64,000 bases of DNA from RFSX01 sp965248155. Its GTDB lineage: Bacteria > Bacteroidota > Bacteroidia > Chitinophagales > Saprospiraceae. The notes under the pieces are model-generated. The model ran no database searches. It was not told the DNA's origin and saw only the letters and a program-made list of their open reading frames with translations. The stretch lies in contig CBDFIO010000002.1 of the NCBI GenBank assembly GCA_965248155.1, positions 1,922,001 through 1,986,000 of the forward strand. Reading direction: 5' to 3'. Of the stretch, positions 28,585 to 38,200 are shown piece after piece; the stretch's first letter is position 1; the number at the start of each line of letters is the position of its first letter. Both the position numbers and the translations under genes were made by a program.

Positions 28585-29075
28585 TTAGTCGTCTGGACAT
28601 TCTACTTTGTAACTTTCAAGATCACCGGTATTGCTGACAACTATCTTATAGCATGAGCCATCATTAGATTTAAGTATAATTCCTGAAAAATTATGTTTTA
28701 AAAATATATCAGCAGTATCTAGAACAATTCCATGATTAATTATTGTATCTGATTGGCATAAATCTCCTATTCCATTTAAATCTGTATCCGATTGCAATGG
28801 ATTGGATACTTCAGGGCAATTATCACATCCATTACCGACATTGTCATTATCAAAATCTTCCTGTCCAGGATTAAAATCAGAAATACAATTATCATTAGAA
28901 TCTATAATACCATCATCATCTTGATCCGGGCAACTTGAAAGAAGTTCAATTAATCCATTACATCCAGTTGAGTTGTTGTTAGTTGTGATTGTTCCAGTAT
29001 TAATATTATTTAATATAAGTGACAAAATTGGACAGCATTGACTTAGAGAATCATTTTCGGTAATATTGACATCGT
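28585..29075 (-). pseudogene. 3' fragment of a secreted protein with thrombospondin type-3 repeats, cut by IS3
   Basis: The open frame continues into the IS end, where a spurious TTG (29088) would be the only start. The real 5' part is missing. The remaining about 163 residues contain calcium-binding type-3 repeats: DQDDDGIIDSNDNC, DFDNDNVGNGCDNC and DTDLNGIGDLC. It ends without a T9SS domain (YKVECPDD). It may be the tail of the gene whose head lies across the IS at 30540-30997, but no target duplication supports that. Function cannot be given beyond a probable extracellular calcium-stabilised protein. Confidence 0.75.
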
Positions 29076-29115
29076 TGTAGGTCTTCAAACCAAAGTGAAC
29101 AATAAGTGAATAAAA

Positions 29116-30099
29116 TTAAGTTACACTTTTAAAAGTTAAATTGAAATATTTTTGTCTGCGTTTTTTAAATGTTTTGTGTTTACATAATTTTCTTCTCTTC
29201 AGTTTTTCTTCTTTTAATCCATAATAAACATCTGCTGGTATCAAGTTTTGTAAAGATTCATGATATCTGTGATGGTTATAATATTTTACAAATTGTGAAA
29301 GACGAAAACTCAATTCACCTGGGCTGTAATAATGATCCAGTTTAATTACATTTTTCATTGTTCTGTGATACCTTTCAATCTTGCCTTGCGTTTGAGGATG
29401 ACCAGGTCTTCCTCTCACATGTTTAATTTTGTAATCATCCAAATAAGAGCTCAACTCTTGACTTAAATAACAAGATCCATTATCAGATAATAACTTAGGC
29501 GGTTTATTCAAATTTACATTTGGATGGTTTAATGCCTGATTCAAAGTATTTTTTACATCAAGGGTTTTCATCGTTGAGCACAACTCCCAACTTATAATGT
29601 ACCTAGAATAATCATCTAATATAGTCGATAGGTAATACCATCCCCAGCCAATGATTTTGAAATAAGTAAAATCAGTTTGCCACATTTGATTGACAGTTGT
29701 TGTTTTGTCTTTAAATTCATCTGCGGCAGATATCAGATCATAATGAGGAGGGTTTATCAGTCCAGCAGATTTCAATATTCTGTAAACACTGCTTTCGCTT
29801 ATAAAGTATTGATTCTCATCAGTATACCTGCAAGCCAATTCTCTACAAGAAAGCTCTGAAACTTCCAGTGCCAGATTCAATATATTAGACCTGATCCGAT
29901 CAGGAATCTTGTTCCAATAGTGCTTCCTTGTACTTTTCTTTTCCTCTAATCCTACAATTCCATTTTCCCGATATTTCTTATACCAGTTGTAAAAGGTTGA
30001 TTTGTGAATACCAATTTCCTTGAGAGTTCTTCTAACACTCCATTCGGATTGCTCAACCAGCCTAATCAGTTCCATCTTTTCTTTTGCTGTAAATCGCAT
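29116..30099 (-). CDS. IS3-family transposase OrfB (copy 1)
   Basis: A 327-aa integrase-type transposase. There is an N-terminal helix-turn-helix (IGIHKSTFYNWYKKYRENG), an HTH_21-like linker, then an rve catalytic core with the DDE residues in WQTDFTYFK, LLSDNGSCYLS and GKIERYHRTMK. The C terminus is basic. The frame is intact and starts at an ATG 14 bp after the OrfA stop. It is in -1 phase to OrfA, and the open -1 frame reaches back through a seven-A run (30134-30140 as T), so an OrfAB fusion by slippage is possible. It differs from copy 2 at one residue in ELSF(R/P)LSQ. Confidence 0.93.
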   Translation of the reverse strand: MRFTAKEKMELIRLVEQSEWSVRRTLKEIGIHKSTFYNWYKKYRENGIVGLEEKKSTRKHYWNKIPDRIRSNILNLALEVSELSCRELACRYTDENQYFISESSVYRILKSAGLINPPHYDLISAADEFKDKTTTVNQMWQTDFTYFKIIGWGWYYLSTILDDYSRYIISWELCSTMKTLDVKNTLNQALNHPNVNLNKPPKLLSDNGSCYLSQELSSYLDDYKIKHVRGRPGHPQTQGKIERYHRTMKNVIKLDHYYSPGELSFRLSQFVKYYNHHRYHESLQNLIPADVYYGLKEEKLKRRKLCKHKTFKKRRQKYFNLTFKSVT

Positions 30100-30113
30100 A
30101 TACTTCTTGAATT

Positions 30114-30464
30114 TTATTTTACTCCATTCAAGCTTTTTTTAAGCACACGATTTTTTAGAGTAAGTTCTGCTACTACCTCTTTAAGGTCTTGATTTTCTGT
30201 CTTTAGATGTTGAACTTCTGAAGTATTGGCTTCACGTTCTGTGTCTCCCTTTAAACGTTTCTTCCCTGCTTCCATGAAATCTTTACTCCACTTATAATAT
30301 AGTGGTTGTGAAATCTCTTCTCTTCTACAAAGAGAAGCAACGCTTTGTTCTCCTCTTAATCCTTCAATGACTATTCTAATCTTTTCTTCTGTAGAAAATT
30401 TACGTCTTGTCCTTCTTTTTACATCTCGGACATAAGATTCTGCTGATTTGTTTTTCTTGGTCAT
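30114..30464 (-). CDS. IS3-family transposase OrfA (copy 1)
   Basis: A 116-aa DNA-binding frame. It has a helix-turn-helix (FSTEEKIRIVIEGLRGEQSVASLCRREEISQPLYYKWSK, listed here as the 40-70 residue region) followed by a leucine-zipper-like coiled coil (VQHLKTENQDLKEVVAELTL) used for OrfA/OrfAB multimerisation. It ends LKKSLNGVK within the A-rich slippage region. Normal length for IS3 OrfA. Identical in protein sequence to the copy at 32965. Confidence 0.92.
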   Translation of the reverse strand: MTKKNKSAESYVRDVKRRTRRKFSTEEKIRIVIEGLRGEQSVASLCRREEISQPLYYKWSKDFMEAGKKRLKGDTEREANTSEVQHLKTENQDLKEVVAELTLKNRVLKKSLNGVK

Positions 30465-30539
30465 AATAAAGTGAATTTAATAGTTATGTATAACTTAATT
30501 TTATTCACTTAATGGTCCACTTTTATTTGACGATTTACA

Positions 30540-30997
30540 CCATCATCGAAGAACCAATATTGAAAATTTACATGACTATCGAACTCTTCAATAGATGTGT
30601 CTGACAAAAGTCTATTTTTGGTAAATTGAACTACTAAATAGTCTTTGCCATCTATCTTACCAAATTTATATCTAACATCTGATTCTATATTATCTGGATT
30701 AGTCACGTTGTCAAACATGTAGCCGAATGCCAAAAGCCGCAGTGAAAAATCTATCTCACCATCTATCAAACCTAGGCCTACATGGTTTAATACAAATGAA
30801 CCTAAAGTAGTATCAAAATATGGAAAAGTAAAGGGCAAATCAAACTCCTTTTCCCAATACAAATCTCCAAAAGTTTCTAAAGCAACAGAATTATAATTCT
30901 CAAGTTCCTTGTATTCTTCGAATTGTGCCTGAACAGTATACTGACCAAATATTATGACAGGAAAAGATATGGACAATAAAATAAATATGATTCTCAT
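30540..30997 (-). pseudogene. 5' fragment of a secreted protein, truncated by IS3 copy 1
   Basis: It starts with a good Sec signal (MRIIFILLSISFPVIIFGQ). About 153 native residues follow, of a beta-rich domain seen in secreted Bacteroidota proteins (FDLPFTFPYFDTTLGSF, DYLVVQFTKN, VNFQYWFFDDG). The frame then runs into the IS end, which supplies an artificial tail VNRQIKVDH and stop at 30509. A truncated secreted product could still be made. The missing C-terminal half may or may not be the fragment at 28585-29075. Confidence 0.75.
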
Positions 30998-31049
30998 TTT
31001 CTTAAATTTTAAATGAGGAGTGCTATTGCACTCCTCATAAGATTAAATA

Positions 31050-31926
31050 TTATTCACAACACTCAAAATCAACTTCACCTACGGCATCAATAGCCCATGT
31101 CATTCCTTGCCAGTTCAAGGTCTTTTTATAGGTACCTGTCACATCACCATCGCAATGATGTACGAAGTTTTTCTTTTCTGAAATACCTGAATTCACTCTA
31201 GCTCGTTTGACTTTACAATTACAAGTTTTTGTTTCATCTTCATGTTCAAATTGAACGCATTCACTATTTTTTCTAATTGCATCGATATTAACTCTCAATT
31301 CTGCATTGTTTGGCTTCCACTTACTGCCATCCCAATATAGTGACCACATTTTCGCTTCTTCATAAGAAGACCAAAAATTCTTATAATATGCAGTTCTATA
31401 AGAATACCCTTGTACACCATTGTCCTGAGCCCAGTTAAAAGGAGTCTCTCGTTCATTGAAATCACAATCGTCTGCGTCAGGATCAAACTCTAATGTAGAA
31501 GTTGCTAGATTGTTGAAGAAACAATTTGGGTCAGCTGATGCATGTATAAATATTGATGACGTATTATTTAATGTAATTGTAAATGAAAAATTACCATCGG
31601 CATTATGTTCTTGATTTGGGAGAATGCTACCTGTTGTCGGAAAAAAAGGTGAATTAGTTAAGAATACATTGACTACACCACCACCATCGCCAAATATAAA
31701 ATTCTTACATGTCCCAAAAATTCTCACTTCGTTACAACTTATCTGCTCAATATTAATGTTGCAACCACACCAAGGTATTAATGCTTCAGGGTTTGTATCT
31801 TCACCCCAATATGCTCTTTCGGGAATAGAATTAAGATCAAGTGCACCACCCTTAGACATATTTCTGATAGCATTTTGAGTTTCTGTATCAGTTGGATCAC
31901 ATATAAGTAAATCGCTATTATTCATA
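31050..31926 (-). pseudogene. Cysteine-rich secreted protein, 5' end cut by IS3 copy 2
   Basis: About 291 residues are readable from an ATG at 31925, which lies two bases from the IS border, so the true N terminus and signal peptide are probably lost. The sequence is cysteine-rich (CGCNINIEQISC, CKNF, ECVQFEHEDETKTCNCKV, FECCE) with aromatic-rich stretches (YYKNFWSSYEEAKMWSLYWDG). I recognise no family. It could instead be a complete gene that simply starts there, but the lack of a secretion signal on such a disulfide-type protein argues for truncation. Confidence 0.6.
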
Positions 31927-31966
31927 TGTAAATCGTCAAACCAAAGTGGACAATAAGTGAATAAAA

Positions 31967-32950
31967 TTAAGTTACACTTTTAAAAGTTAAATTGAAATAT
32001 TTTTGTCTGCGTTTTTTAAATGTTTTGTGTTTACATAATTTTCTTCTCTTCAGTTTTTCTTCTTTTAATCCATAATAAACATCTGCTGGTATCAAGTTTT
32101 GTAAAGATTCATGATATCTGTGATGGTTATAATATTTTACAAATTGTGAAAGAGGAAAACTCAATTCACCTGGGCTGTAATAATGATCCAGTTTAATTAC
32201 ATTTTTCATTGTTCTGTGATACCTTTCAATCTTGCCTTGCGTTTGAGGATGACCAGGTCTTCCTCTCACATGTTTAATTTTGTAATCATCCAAATAAGAG
32301 CTCAACTCTTGACTTAAATAACAAGATCCATTATCAGATAATAACTTAGGCGGTTTATTCAAATTTACATTTGGATGGTTTAATGCCTGATTCAAAGTAT
32401 TTTTTACATCAAGGGTTTTCATCGTTGAGCACAACTCCCAACTTATAATGTACCTAGAATAATCATCTAATATAGTCGATAGGTAATACCATCCCCAGCC
32501 AATGATTTTGAAATAAGTAAAATCAGTTTGCCACATTTGATTGACAGTTGTTGTTTTGTCTTTAAATTCATCTGCGGCAGATATCAGATCATAATGAGGA
32601 GGGTTTATCAGTCCAGCAGATTTCAATATTCTGTAAACACTGCTTTCGCTTATAAAGTATTGATTCTCATCAGTATACCTGCAAGCCAATTCTCTACAAG
32701 AAAGCTCTGAAACTTCCAGTGCCAGATTCAATATATTAGACCTGATCCGATCAGGAATCTTGTTCCAGTAATGCTTCCTTGTACTTTTCTTTTCCTCTAA
32801 TCCTACAATTCCATTTTCCCGATATTTCTTATACCAGTTGTAAAAGGTTGATTTGTGAATACCAATTTCCTTGAGAGTTCTTCTAACACTCCATTCGGAT
32901 TGCTCAACCAGCCTAATCAGTTCCATCTTTTCTTTTGCTGTAAATCGCAT
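31967..32950 (-). CDS. IS3-family transposase OrfB (copy 2)
   Basis: A 327-aa rve-type DDE transposase, intact, with the catalytic segments WQTDFTYFK, LLSDNGSCYLS and GKIERYHRTMK. It differs from copy 1 by a proline in ELSFPLSQ; I cannot tell which residue is ancestral. Start and spacing to OrfA are the same as in copy 1, with a 14-bp gap and -1 phase. Both copies appear capable of encoding active transposase. Confidence 0.93.
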   Translation of the reverse strand: MRFTAKEKMELIRLVEQSEWSVRRTLKEIGIHKSTFYNWYKKYRENGIVGLEEKKSTRKHYWNKIPDRIRSNILNLALEVSELSCRELACRYTDENQYFISESSVYRILKSAGLINPPHYDLISAADEFKDKTTTVNQMWQTDFTYFKIIGWGWYYLSTILDDYSRYIISWELCSTMKTLDVKNTLNQALNHPNVNLNKPPKLLSDNGSCYLSQELSSYLDDYKIKHVRGRPGHPQTQGKIERYHRTMKNVIKLDHYYSPGELSFPLSQFVKYYNHHRYHESLQNLIPADVYYGLKEEKLKRRKLCKHKTFKKRRQKYFNLTFKSVT

Positions 32951-32964
32951 ATACTTCTTGAATT

Positions 32965-33315
32965 TTATTTTACTCCATTCAAGCTTTTTTTAAGCACACG
33001 ATTTTTCAGGGTAAGTTCTGCTACTACCTCTTTAAGGTCTTGATTTTCTGTCTTTAGATGTTGAACTTCTGAAGTATTGGCTTCACGTTCTGTGTCTCCC
33101 TTTAAACGTTTCTTCCCTGCTTCCATGAAATCTTTACTCCACTTATAATATAGTGGTTGTGAAATCTCTTCTCTTCTACAAAGAGAAGCAACACTTTGTT
33201 CTCCTCTTAATCCTTCAATGACTATTCTAATCTTTTCTTCTGTAGAAAATTTACGTCTTGTCCTTCTTTTTACATCTCGGACATAAGATTCTGCTGATTT
33301 GTTTTTCTTGGTCAT
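32965..33315 (-). CDS. IS3-family transposase OrfA (copy 2)
   Basis: A 116-aa helix-turn-helix plus coiled-coil protein, the same protein sequence as copy 1 despite several silent base differences in the gene. It provides end recognition for the element and ends inside the A-rich stretch before OrfB. Confidence 0.92.
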   Translation of the reverse strand: MTKKNKSAESYVRDVKRRTRRKFSTEEKIRIVIEGLRGEQSVASLCRREEISQPLYYKWSKDFMEAGKKRLKGDTEREANTSEVQHLKTENQDLKEVVAELTLKNRVLKKSLNGVK

Positions 33316-33390
33316 AATAAAGTGAATTTAATAGTTATGTATAACTTAATTTTATTCACTTAATGGTCCACTTTTATTTGACGATTTACA

Positions 33391-33596
33391 TCCATTGCAA
33401 TAATTCCACCGTAAGACAATCCAACCACTATCATCTGACCATCTATTTTATCAAATATATGTTTACCAACGTCAGTAAGGTTAGCTGAGACGCTGTGATT
33501 CGCAACTACACAATTATATCTGTTTAGTGCACTTATCTGTGAATGGAATAACGACTCATTGCATAGTGTACCAGGTATGAAAACTATTGTTGCCAC
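33391..33596 (-). pseudogene. 5' fragment of an alpha/beta hydrolase, truncated by IS3 copy 2
   Basis: About 69 native residues of an alpha/beta-hydrolase N terminus: MATIVFIPGTLCNESLF (first strand and oxyanion region) and the nucleophile elbow VGLSYGGIIAMD with Ser near residue 61. The IS end then adds the tail VNRQIKVDH and a stop at 33360. The catalytic Asp and His and the C-terminal half are absent, so the product cannot be active. The rest of the gene is not found elsewhere in the window. Confidence 0.8.
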
Positions 33597-33731
33597 AATT
33601 AACTTGAGTGAAATTAAGAATAATAGATAATTAATTATTTAAAGAAATTCCTCACTTCGATTACAGTCTTATTGTAACCTAAGCAAGGAATCTTTCTTCT
33701 GTATGAAAAAACTAAAAATCAACTATTAACC

Positions 33732-35213
33732 TTAGTTCTGATACCAATGTCTTGCGGTGATAATGTCTCCGCCAATACTAGAAGAAGCTGCATTGTAATT
33801 TGCTGAATTTACAGACTGCTCAAGACTAGGGTAAAAGACTCTTGTTGGTACTTCCCCATTTGTAACAGTAGTAGCCAGGGGACCAGGAACCAAGTTAGGC
33901 AATCCCGTTCTTTTATGTTCTCCCCACATTTCCAATGTATTGTTAAAAAACATAGCAATCCATTTTTGCTCCATCAATCGTTCCATTGAATCATCCCAGC
34001 TCACATCAGTTCTTGTCAAGAAATCTGCTGGCATAGCCAAGCCCCAATAAGCAAAGTTTGCTGATATACCGCTTTCAAAATATTCTTGGGCGGTTGAAGT
34101 CGCAATCCAACCGTTTAAGCTGGCTTCCGCCAAAATAAATTGTACTTCTGCGTAGCTAATGAATACAAAATCCAATAGCCCTTTATCGTTCTGAAATTTA
34201 GTGGTAAACTGAGAAGCAAACAATTCTGCATTACCTCCTGTACCTTGCGCCTCTTCACGGGTAGTTCCACTTTGGACACCAACATATGGTCCGTTAACTA
34301 CTGAAGGATCGATTGGTTTTTCTGCGAAAAACCCTAATCTTGAGTCATCATCCGCATCATCATCCGGATCAACCCCATCCAATACATTCACAAACCTGAC
34401 AGAAGGACTCAAACCGCCTAAGGCTGTCCGTAATGAAAAGTCTGACGTATTTGGAGCTAAACCAGAATAATCATAAATGGCCGCTTCGTCATTGCTTTCA
34501 ATAATTGGATAGGTATCTGAGTCGGAAACTATGCTATTAATATCAGATGCAGCATTGATGGAACTATTGTTCGACAATCGTAACAAATATCGAAGTCTTA
34601 AGGAATTGGCCATTTTTCTCCACTTCATTACATCACCACCAAAGAGCACATCGCCACCTAATAGAAATCCTTCTGTATCTTTAGATAATAGGTCATTAGC
34701 ATCTTCTAAAAGTGTCAACACCTCTTGATAAACTTTTGGCTGGTTGTCGTAGGACGGTTGTACATTATCTACGCCCATTGCAGCTTCGGTAAATGGAACA
34801 TCAATCCACATTTCAGTTAGAGACGCCGTAAAAAATGCATTCAATATTTTGGCTGCTCCTTCATAAGCATTTAAGTCGTTTGCTTGCGCATAAACTATAG
34901 ACTCATTATTATCACGCATCGCCTTGTAGGCCGATTCCCAAAAAGCAGTAAAGGTGTTTCCACCAGATACAAAATCATAAGCATCTAGTTCGTTTTCGTT
35001 TCGATAAACCTTATACTGCATTATCTGGTTGGTAAGTTCCATCTGCACATTGAGATGTGGATTTGTTGGTCCGAAAATAGCGCTGGGTAAAAGGGTACCA
35101 GAATTGGCCTCTGTTGGTGCATTTGGATCAATATTGATCTCTTCAAAGTCTTTGGTACAGGCACTCATCACCAATACTACAAAGAATGTTATATATATTT
35201 TAAATAATTTCAT
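33732..35213 (-). CDS. SusD/RagB-family nutrient-binding lipoprotein
   Basis: About 493 aa from the ATG at 35213 (MKLFKIYITFFVVLVMSAC, lipobox MSAC); a longer frame to 35252 only adds residues before the signal. Residues CTKDFEEINIDPNAP after the lipid cysteine are the typical mature start of the SusD-like_2 group. FISYAEVQFILAEASLNGW is the conserved TPR-helix motif of SusD proteins, and EMWGEHKRTGLP is also typical. It sits at the outer face of the outer membrane as the lid of the SusC transporter encoded 44 bp upstream. The ligand is unknown. Confidence 0.93.
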   Translation of the reverse strand: MKLFKIYITFFVVLVMSACTKDFEEINIDPNAPTEANSGTLLPSAIFGPTNPHLNVQMELTNQIMQYKVYRNENELDAYDFVSGGNTFTAFWESAYKAMRDNNESIVYAQANDLNAYEGAAKILNAFFTASLTEMWIDVPFTEAAMGVDNVQPSYDNQPKVYQEVLTLLEDANDLLSKDTEGFLLGGDVLFGGDVMKWRKMANSLRLRYLLRLSNNSSINAASDINSIVSDSDTYPIIESNDEAAIYDYSGLAPNTSDFSLRTALGGLSPSVRFVNVLDGVDPDDDADDDSRLGFFAEKPIDPSVVNGPYVGVQSGTTREEAQGTGGNAELFASQFTTKFQNDKGLLDFVFISYAEVQFILAEASLNGWIATSTAQEYFESGISANFAYWGLAMPADFLTRTDVSWDDSMERLMEQKWIAMFFNNTLEMWGEHKRTGLPNLVPGPLATTVTNGEVPTRVFYPSLEQSVNSANYNAASSSIGGDIITARHWYQN

Positions 35214-35257
35214 TTTTTCTATTTTTGAATAAGTAATGATATGGAATATCAAAATTT

Positions 35258-38200
35258 TTAAAAAACGACTCCTAAGTTAAAACCATAAGTGGCGGCACCT
35301 GGCAATTGCCCGATTTCAAAACCTGGCACATTGGAACTTCCGTTGAAGCTAAGTACCTCCGGATCAAAATGCCTAACAAAGTCATCCTTGGTCCAGGTCG
35401 CTAAGTTTCTGGCGAACAGGGACAGTCTTAATTCTCCTAATTTCGTGGTGTTGAAATATTCTGTGAGGTCAGCCCCAATAGAAATTTCGCGCAATTTTAA
35501 GAAGGTAGCATCATATGTATTAGCTTCAATATTCTCTCTGTCATAATAGGATCGGTACCAGTCATAGCCTGTTGTAGATGTAGTATTAGCTGTATAAGTG
35601 CCGTTCCCGTTATCAACAACTCCTTCCGGGATGAAGTCGGTTGTTCTATTGTCCAATGTTTCGGTTATAGAACCAGAACGATACAACTGAGATCCCGTTA
35701 ATGTATAGAATTCGCCGCCAGAACGATAATCAAAAAATATGTTTAAACTGAAGTTTTTATATTGGAAATTATTGTTGAATCCCAAAGTCCAGTCTGGGTT
35801 GTAATTACCCACTTTTTCGATTTCGTTGTTGAGCCGTGGTCTCATAAATTCACCAATATTATCATAAATGATATTACCGCTGTCGTCTCTTGCAAAAGTT
35901 CTACCGTAGATATCACCCATTCTCCCTCCAGGACGTGCTTCAATCGTTCCACCGCTTGGGCCTTGAGCAATAATTAAAGTCTCAATTCCATCTGCTAACT
36001 CTACAACTTCTGATCTGCTTTTTGCAAAATTGAACATTGAAGTCCAGTTAAAATCTTTACCTACAACTGGTTTCGCAGTTAATAAAATTTCGAATCCTTT
36101 ACTGTTTATTTCACCAGGATTAAATACTCTTACACTTGTACCTGACGCAGCACTAATCGGTGCTCGTAAGATTTGATTGGTCGTAGTATAATCGTATATA
36201 TCCATATCAAATCTCAATCTATTTTTCAATAATCTAAGGTCCATTCCGAATTCGAGAGCCACCGTTTTTTCACTCTTAATATCCGAATCAGTAAGGAAAC
36301 TTGGGTTGGTAACGGATCCTGGTAATACACCAAGGTTGTAGGAATTATTGATTATGCCTGGGTCGGTACTATTACCAGTAGCTGCTACACTACCTCTCAA
36401 TTTCAAATACGAAATTACACTTGGTAAGTTTGCCATTTTTGAAATGACTGCACTAATCCCTATAGATGGATAGAAGAAACTTTGATTGTCTTTAGACAAG
36501 GTAGAAGACCAGTCGTTTCGGCCTGTTACATCCAAGAATAATTTGCCATCATATCCTAATTCTGCTGTAGCATAAATACTATTCAATTTTTTCTCTGTGT
36601 CATTTTGTACTAATAAAGGGTCGTCAGCAGCATTACCCATACTATAAACACCAGGTATAGCCAAACTATTCGTGCGGGCAATTTTATTAGAAATAAGCTG
36701 GCGATAAGTACTTGCTCCAAGGTTAACACCCAGGTTGAGTTTATTACTTAAATCTTTGGTATAAGAAAGCATACCGTCGACATTGAACTCTTGTAATCTC
36801 ACATCTTGCTCTCTGTACATTCCTTCTCGGAACGCACGTTGTCCATATGCTCTTCTGGATCGTCTTCGATCATCAAAATTGTCCCCACCCATTCTCACGA
36901 ATGCAGAAAGGTTGTCATTAATTTGGTAGGATGTTTTGATGTTTCCAAAAATTCGGTTATGATCGAATCCGTTTAAATTTTCGTTTACAATCAAATGTGG
37001 GTTTGTTCCCCATGACAGAAAATAATTATTGGGATATACGTATTGTTGGTTGGGCAACCAATAGTCTTTGTAATCATCAAGGCCAAAATTTTTCATAGTC
37101 CATAGCATACTGTACATCAATCCACCGCTGGCAAAGCCCACGTCAGGAACATTATCAGAATTGCTGTTTACGAAGTTGACAGATACATCAACAGATAATT
37201 TATCTGTCAAATTTGAACCTAATCTAACTCCAAGATTATTTCGTTTGTACTCTGTGTTCGGTACTATTCCTTCTTTTCTTAAATTCCCTAAAGAAATCCG
37301 ACCCCATGCATTGTCATTAGAAAAAGATAATGCTAAATTATTGTTATAAGAAACACCTGTATTAAAAAATCCTTCTCTGTCCGCTTTCTGTACGAAAGGT
37401 GTTGGATCAGGGTTAGGGTCATTTGGGGTAGCTTGCGCTATTAGAGAACCATCTGTAACTGGGCCGAAATTACCTCCCCAGTTTGATCTATATTGATTTG
37501 CCTCCCCATTTCTGGTACCCCCACCACCATATTCATTTTGTTCATCCCAAAATCGGTTCACTTTATCCATTGAGACACCAGTAGTAAAGGAAACACCAAC
37601 ACCTTCTTTACCCTTTCCAGATTTCGTGGTTATAACCAACACACCGTTGGTCCCTCTTTCTCCATATAATGCTGCTGCTTTTGGACCTTTAAGAACGGTG
37701 ACAGATTCAAAATCATCGGGATTTAAATCGTTCAAACTATTTCCATAATCTACTGGCAAGTCTCCAGAAACCGGATTACTTCCTATACCAATATACTCGT
37801 TAGAAATCAAGACCCCATCCACCACCAGTAAAGGTTGGTTTTTATTCGGATTCAATGAAGACTCTCCTCTCAGAATAATTCTGGAGGAAGAAACAGCAGA
37901 TCCGTTATTGGTCACAATATTCAATCCTGCAACCTGACCGGATAACTGTTGAGAGATATCACCGACACGAGACAGGTTTAATGCGGCGGCTTCTATTGTA
38001 TGTGCTGCGTAAGAAACCCGTTCTTTAGATTTTGTTAATCCTAATGCGGTGACAACCACTTCATTTAACACAGAACCTTGACTAAGCACAACAGTCATAT
38101 TCTGCCCAGAATCAGCAATATCAATGACCTGATCAGTGTACCCTATGTAACTTACAGTTATGGAGCTAGCATCATTAGGTGCTTGCAATGTAAAACTTCC

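Larger units (their letters stand above)
29076..30539 (-). mobile_element. IS3-family element, copy 1 (1464 bp)
   Basis: The borders were found by comparing the two copies and their ends. The right end (as a minus-strand start) is TGTAAATCGTCAAATAAAAG. The left end is TGTAGGTCTTCAAACCAAAG, then the shared GTGAATAAAATTAAGTTA, so the termini follow the TG...CA rule. Copy 1's left tip differs from copy 2's at several bases. Flanking bases (ATCGT left, CCATC right) show no direct duplication, so the element has probably been involved in a rearrangement since insertion. It carries OrfA and OrfB. Confidence 0.88.
31927..33390 (-). mobile_element. IS3-family element, copy 2 (1464 bp)
   Basis: The same length as copy 1, with only a handful of base differences. 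The ends are TGTAAATCGTCAAA at both borders in inverted orientation, better preserved than in copy 1. Flanks (CATA left, TCCA right) show no target duplication, and the genes on the two sides are unrelated (cysteine-rich protein versus alpha/beta hydrolase). This suggests the element now marks a recombination junction rather than a simple insertion. Confidence 0.9.

Noticed and set aside
29076..33390. Composite transposon made of the two IS3 copies and the 30540-31926 segment
   Set aside because: No target duplication flanks the whole unit, and the enclosed genes are both truncated by the IS ends, so there is no functional cargo.
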